Positions 63,352 to 64,000 of a DNA stretch of 64,000 bases are shown here, in pieces. Within the stretch, counting starts at the first letter, position 1. Every line of letters starts with the position of its first letter. The position numbers and the translations under genes are program-made. Source of the DNA: JAABRU01 sp041390465. Its GTDB lineage: Bacteria > Desulfobacterota > Desulfobacteria > Desulfobacterales > Desulfococcaceae. The stretch covers positions 1 through 64,000 of the forward strand of contig JAWKPW010000012.1 in NCBI GenBank assembly GCA_041390465.1. Reading direction: 5' to 3'. The notes under the pieces are model-generated. The model did no database searches and was not told where the DNA came from. It saw nothing but the letters and a program-made list of their open reading frames with translations.

Positions 63352-64000
63352 TTATAAGATTCTTAAAGAATAGGATTTCAGGTCTGAAACCCTCAGGGTT
63401 TTGAAAACCCCGAGGTTTTTTTTTGGAACATAAACCTGCCGGGGCCGAAAAATTGACAGTAATCGCCCCTGAAAGAATTTATCCTGCAGGTCTGGGTTCA
63501 GGCCCTCTTCCGGTTCTGTCCAGATTTTCACGGCCGGAAAAGAAAGCCTTTTCAGTTCACCGGGCCATAGGAGCTGAAATCTCTCCTCCGCCCTGCTGGA
63601 AGACCAGAGGCTTCTGGATGGGCTGACTGCCCAGATCAATTTCAAACGCGCCTGCCGGAATATTGAAGCCCGGATCACCTTTCTGGCGCAGGAAGAGACG
63701 GCTGTAGAGATCAAATTCCTCATCCAGCCAGGGCTCTGTCCAACCCAGATCCGTGAGAAAATCCCAGGAAACCGAATTGAACTGGGCTTCAGGATCACGG
63801 GTGTTGGCAAAACGGCATCCGATTTTCAGGCTCCTCCAGAGAGCAGAAGTCAAAGAAATCCCGCCCTCCGCCCGGATGCTCAGCCCCGGCCTCCTTTCGC
63901 CCTCAATCATGCCAAATGCGCCGGGCAGCCGGACAGCTTCCAGCGGAATGCCTCCCAGTTCCGCCTCTCCGGGAGAAACAATGGGCGGAGCGGGCGGTGT
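63352..64000 (-). pseudogene. C-terminal part of unrecognised protein, one frameshift; N-terminus beyond window
   Basis: The frame enters at 64000 (PPIVSPGEAELGGIPLEA) and runs through GRRPGLSIRAEGGISLTS-type text and SWDFLTDLGWTEPWLDEEFD to a stop at 63557. Coding text continues in another frame: PGELKRLSFPAVKIWTEPEE and LQDKFFQGRLLSIFRP, ending between 63420 and 63352. One base change near 63565 thus separates the parts. I do not recognise the family. A hairpin (AAACCCTCAGGGTTTTG / GAAAACCCCGAGGTTT) near 63386-63418 follows it. Confidence 0.45.

Overview
The window reads like the chromosome of a Gram-negative deltaproteobacterium-type organism (Desulfobacterota, perhaps Desulfonema-like). 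This is inference: it has a full type VI secretion locus, TonB and SPOR proteins, lipoboxes, a branched-chain amino-acid ABC/PaaK-like cluster, and many short dispersed intergenic repeats (CACAAAG and ACACCTGAC types) of the kind common in that group. No taxonomic marker gene is present.

Region 1 (1-31.1 kb, almost all minus strand) is a type VI secretion system (T6SS) locus. In transcription order from the right it runs: J-domain protein, ClpV/TssH, VgrG, a 1,437-residue beta-helix/Ig surface protein with a GAIN/GPS-like C-terminus, a frameshifted outer-membrane barrel, a lipoprotein, a MORN-type repeat protein, a broken PAAR-Trm112-methyltransferase gene, two SPOR-domain membrane proteins, TssJ, TssK, TssL, TssM, TssA, TssB, TssC, Hcp, TssE, TssF and TssG (which runs off the left edge). 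TssL has no peptidoglycan-binding domain, so the SPOR proteins may anchor the machine. The TssM nucleotide-binding loop lacks its lysine.

Region 2 (31.1-40.5 kb) is a mosaic. It holds a BMP-type binding protein, tRNA-Val(GAC), a small secreted protein, a cereblon-like CULT-domain protein, a second orphan ABC binding protein, a decayed SNF2-type helicase, an IS110-family element with a perfect 34-nt palindrome in its leader, an orphan antitoxin with a 17-codon toxin stump, a second IS110 remnant, and aroC, whose stop codon lies in that remnant.

Region 3 (40.5-53 kb) is mostly housekeeping: livM-livG-livF plus a divergent PaaK-like ligase; a small membrane protein and a GAF-PilB/GspE-like ATPase; a membrane M48 peptidase with TPRs; queH; maf; rtcB.

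Region 4 (53-64 kb) has an RHS remnant, a MoxR-DUF58 pair, a response regulator/histidine kinase-TonB receptor-YfiR module, two tandem 140-bp MITE-like elements, a small antitoxin-like gene, a MmeI-like restriction-modification gene whose nuclease part is riddled with frameshifts, and the C-terminal end of an unrecognised protein.

Several genes carry one or more single-base frameshifts (PAAR-methyltransferase, barrel protein, helicase, RM enzyme, RHS remnant, terminal gene). They may be true decay of accessory genes or sequencing errors; this cannot be settled from the sequence alone.
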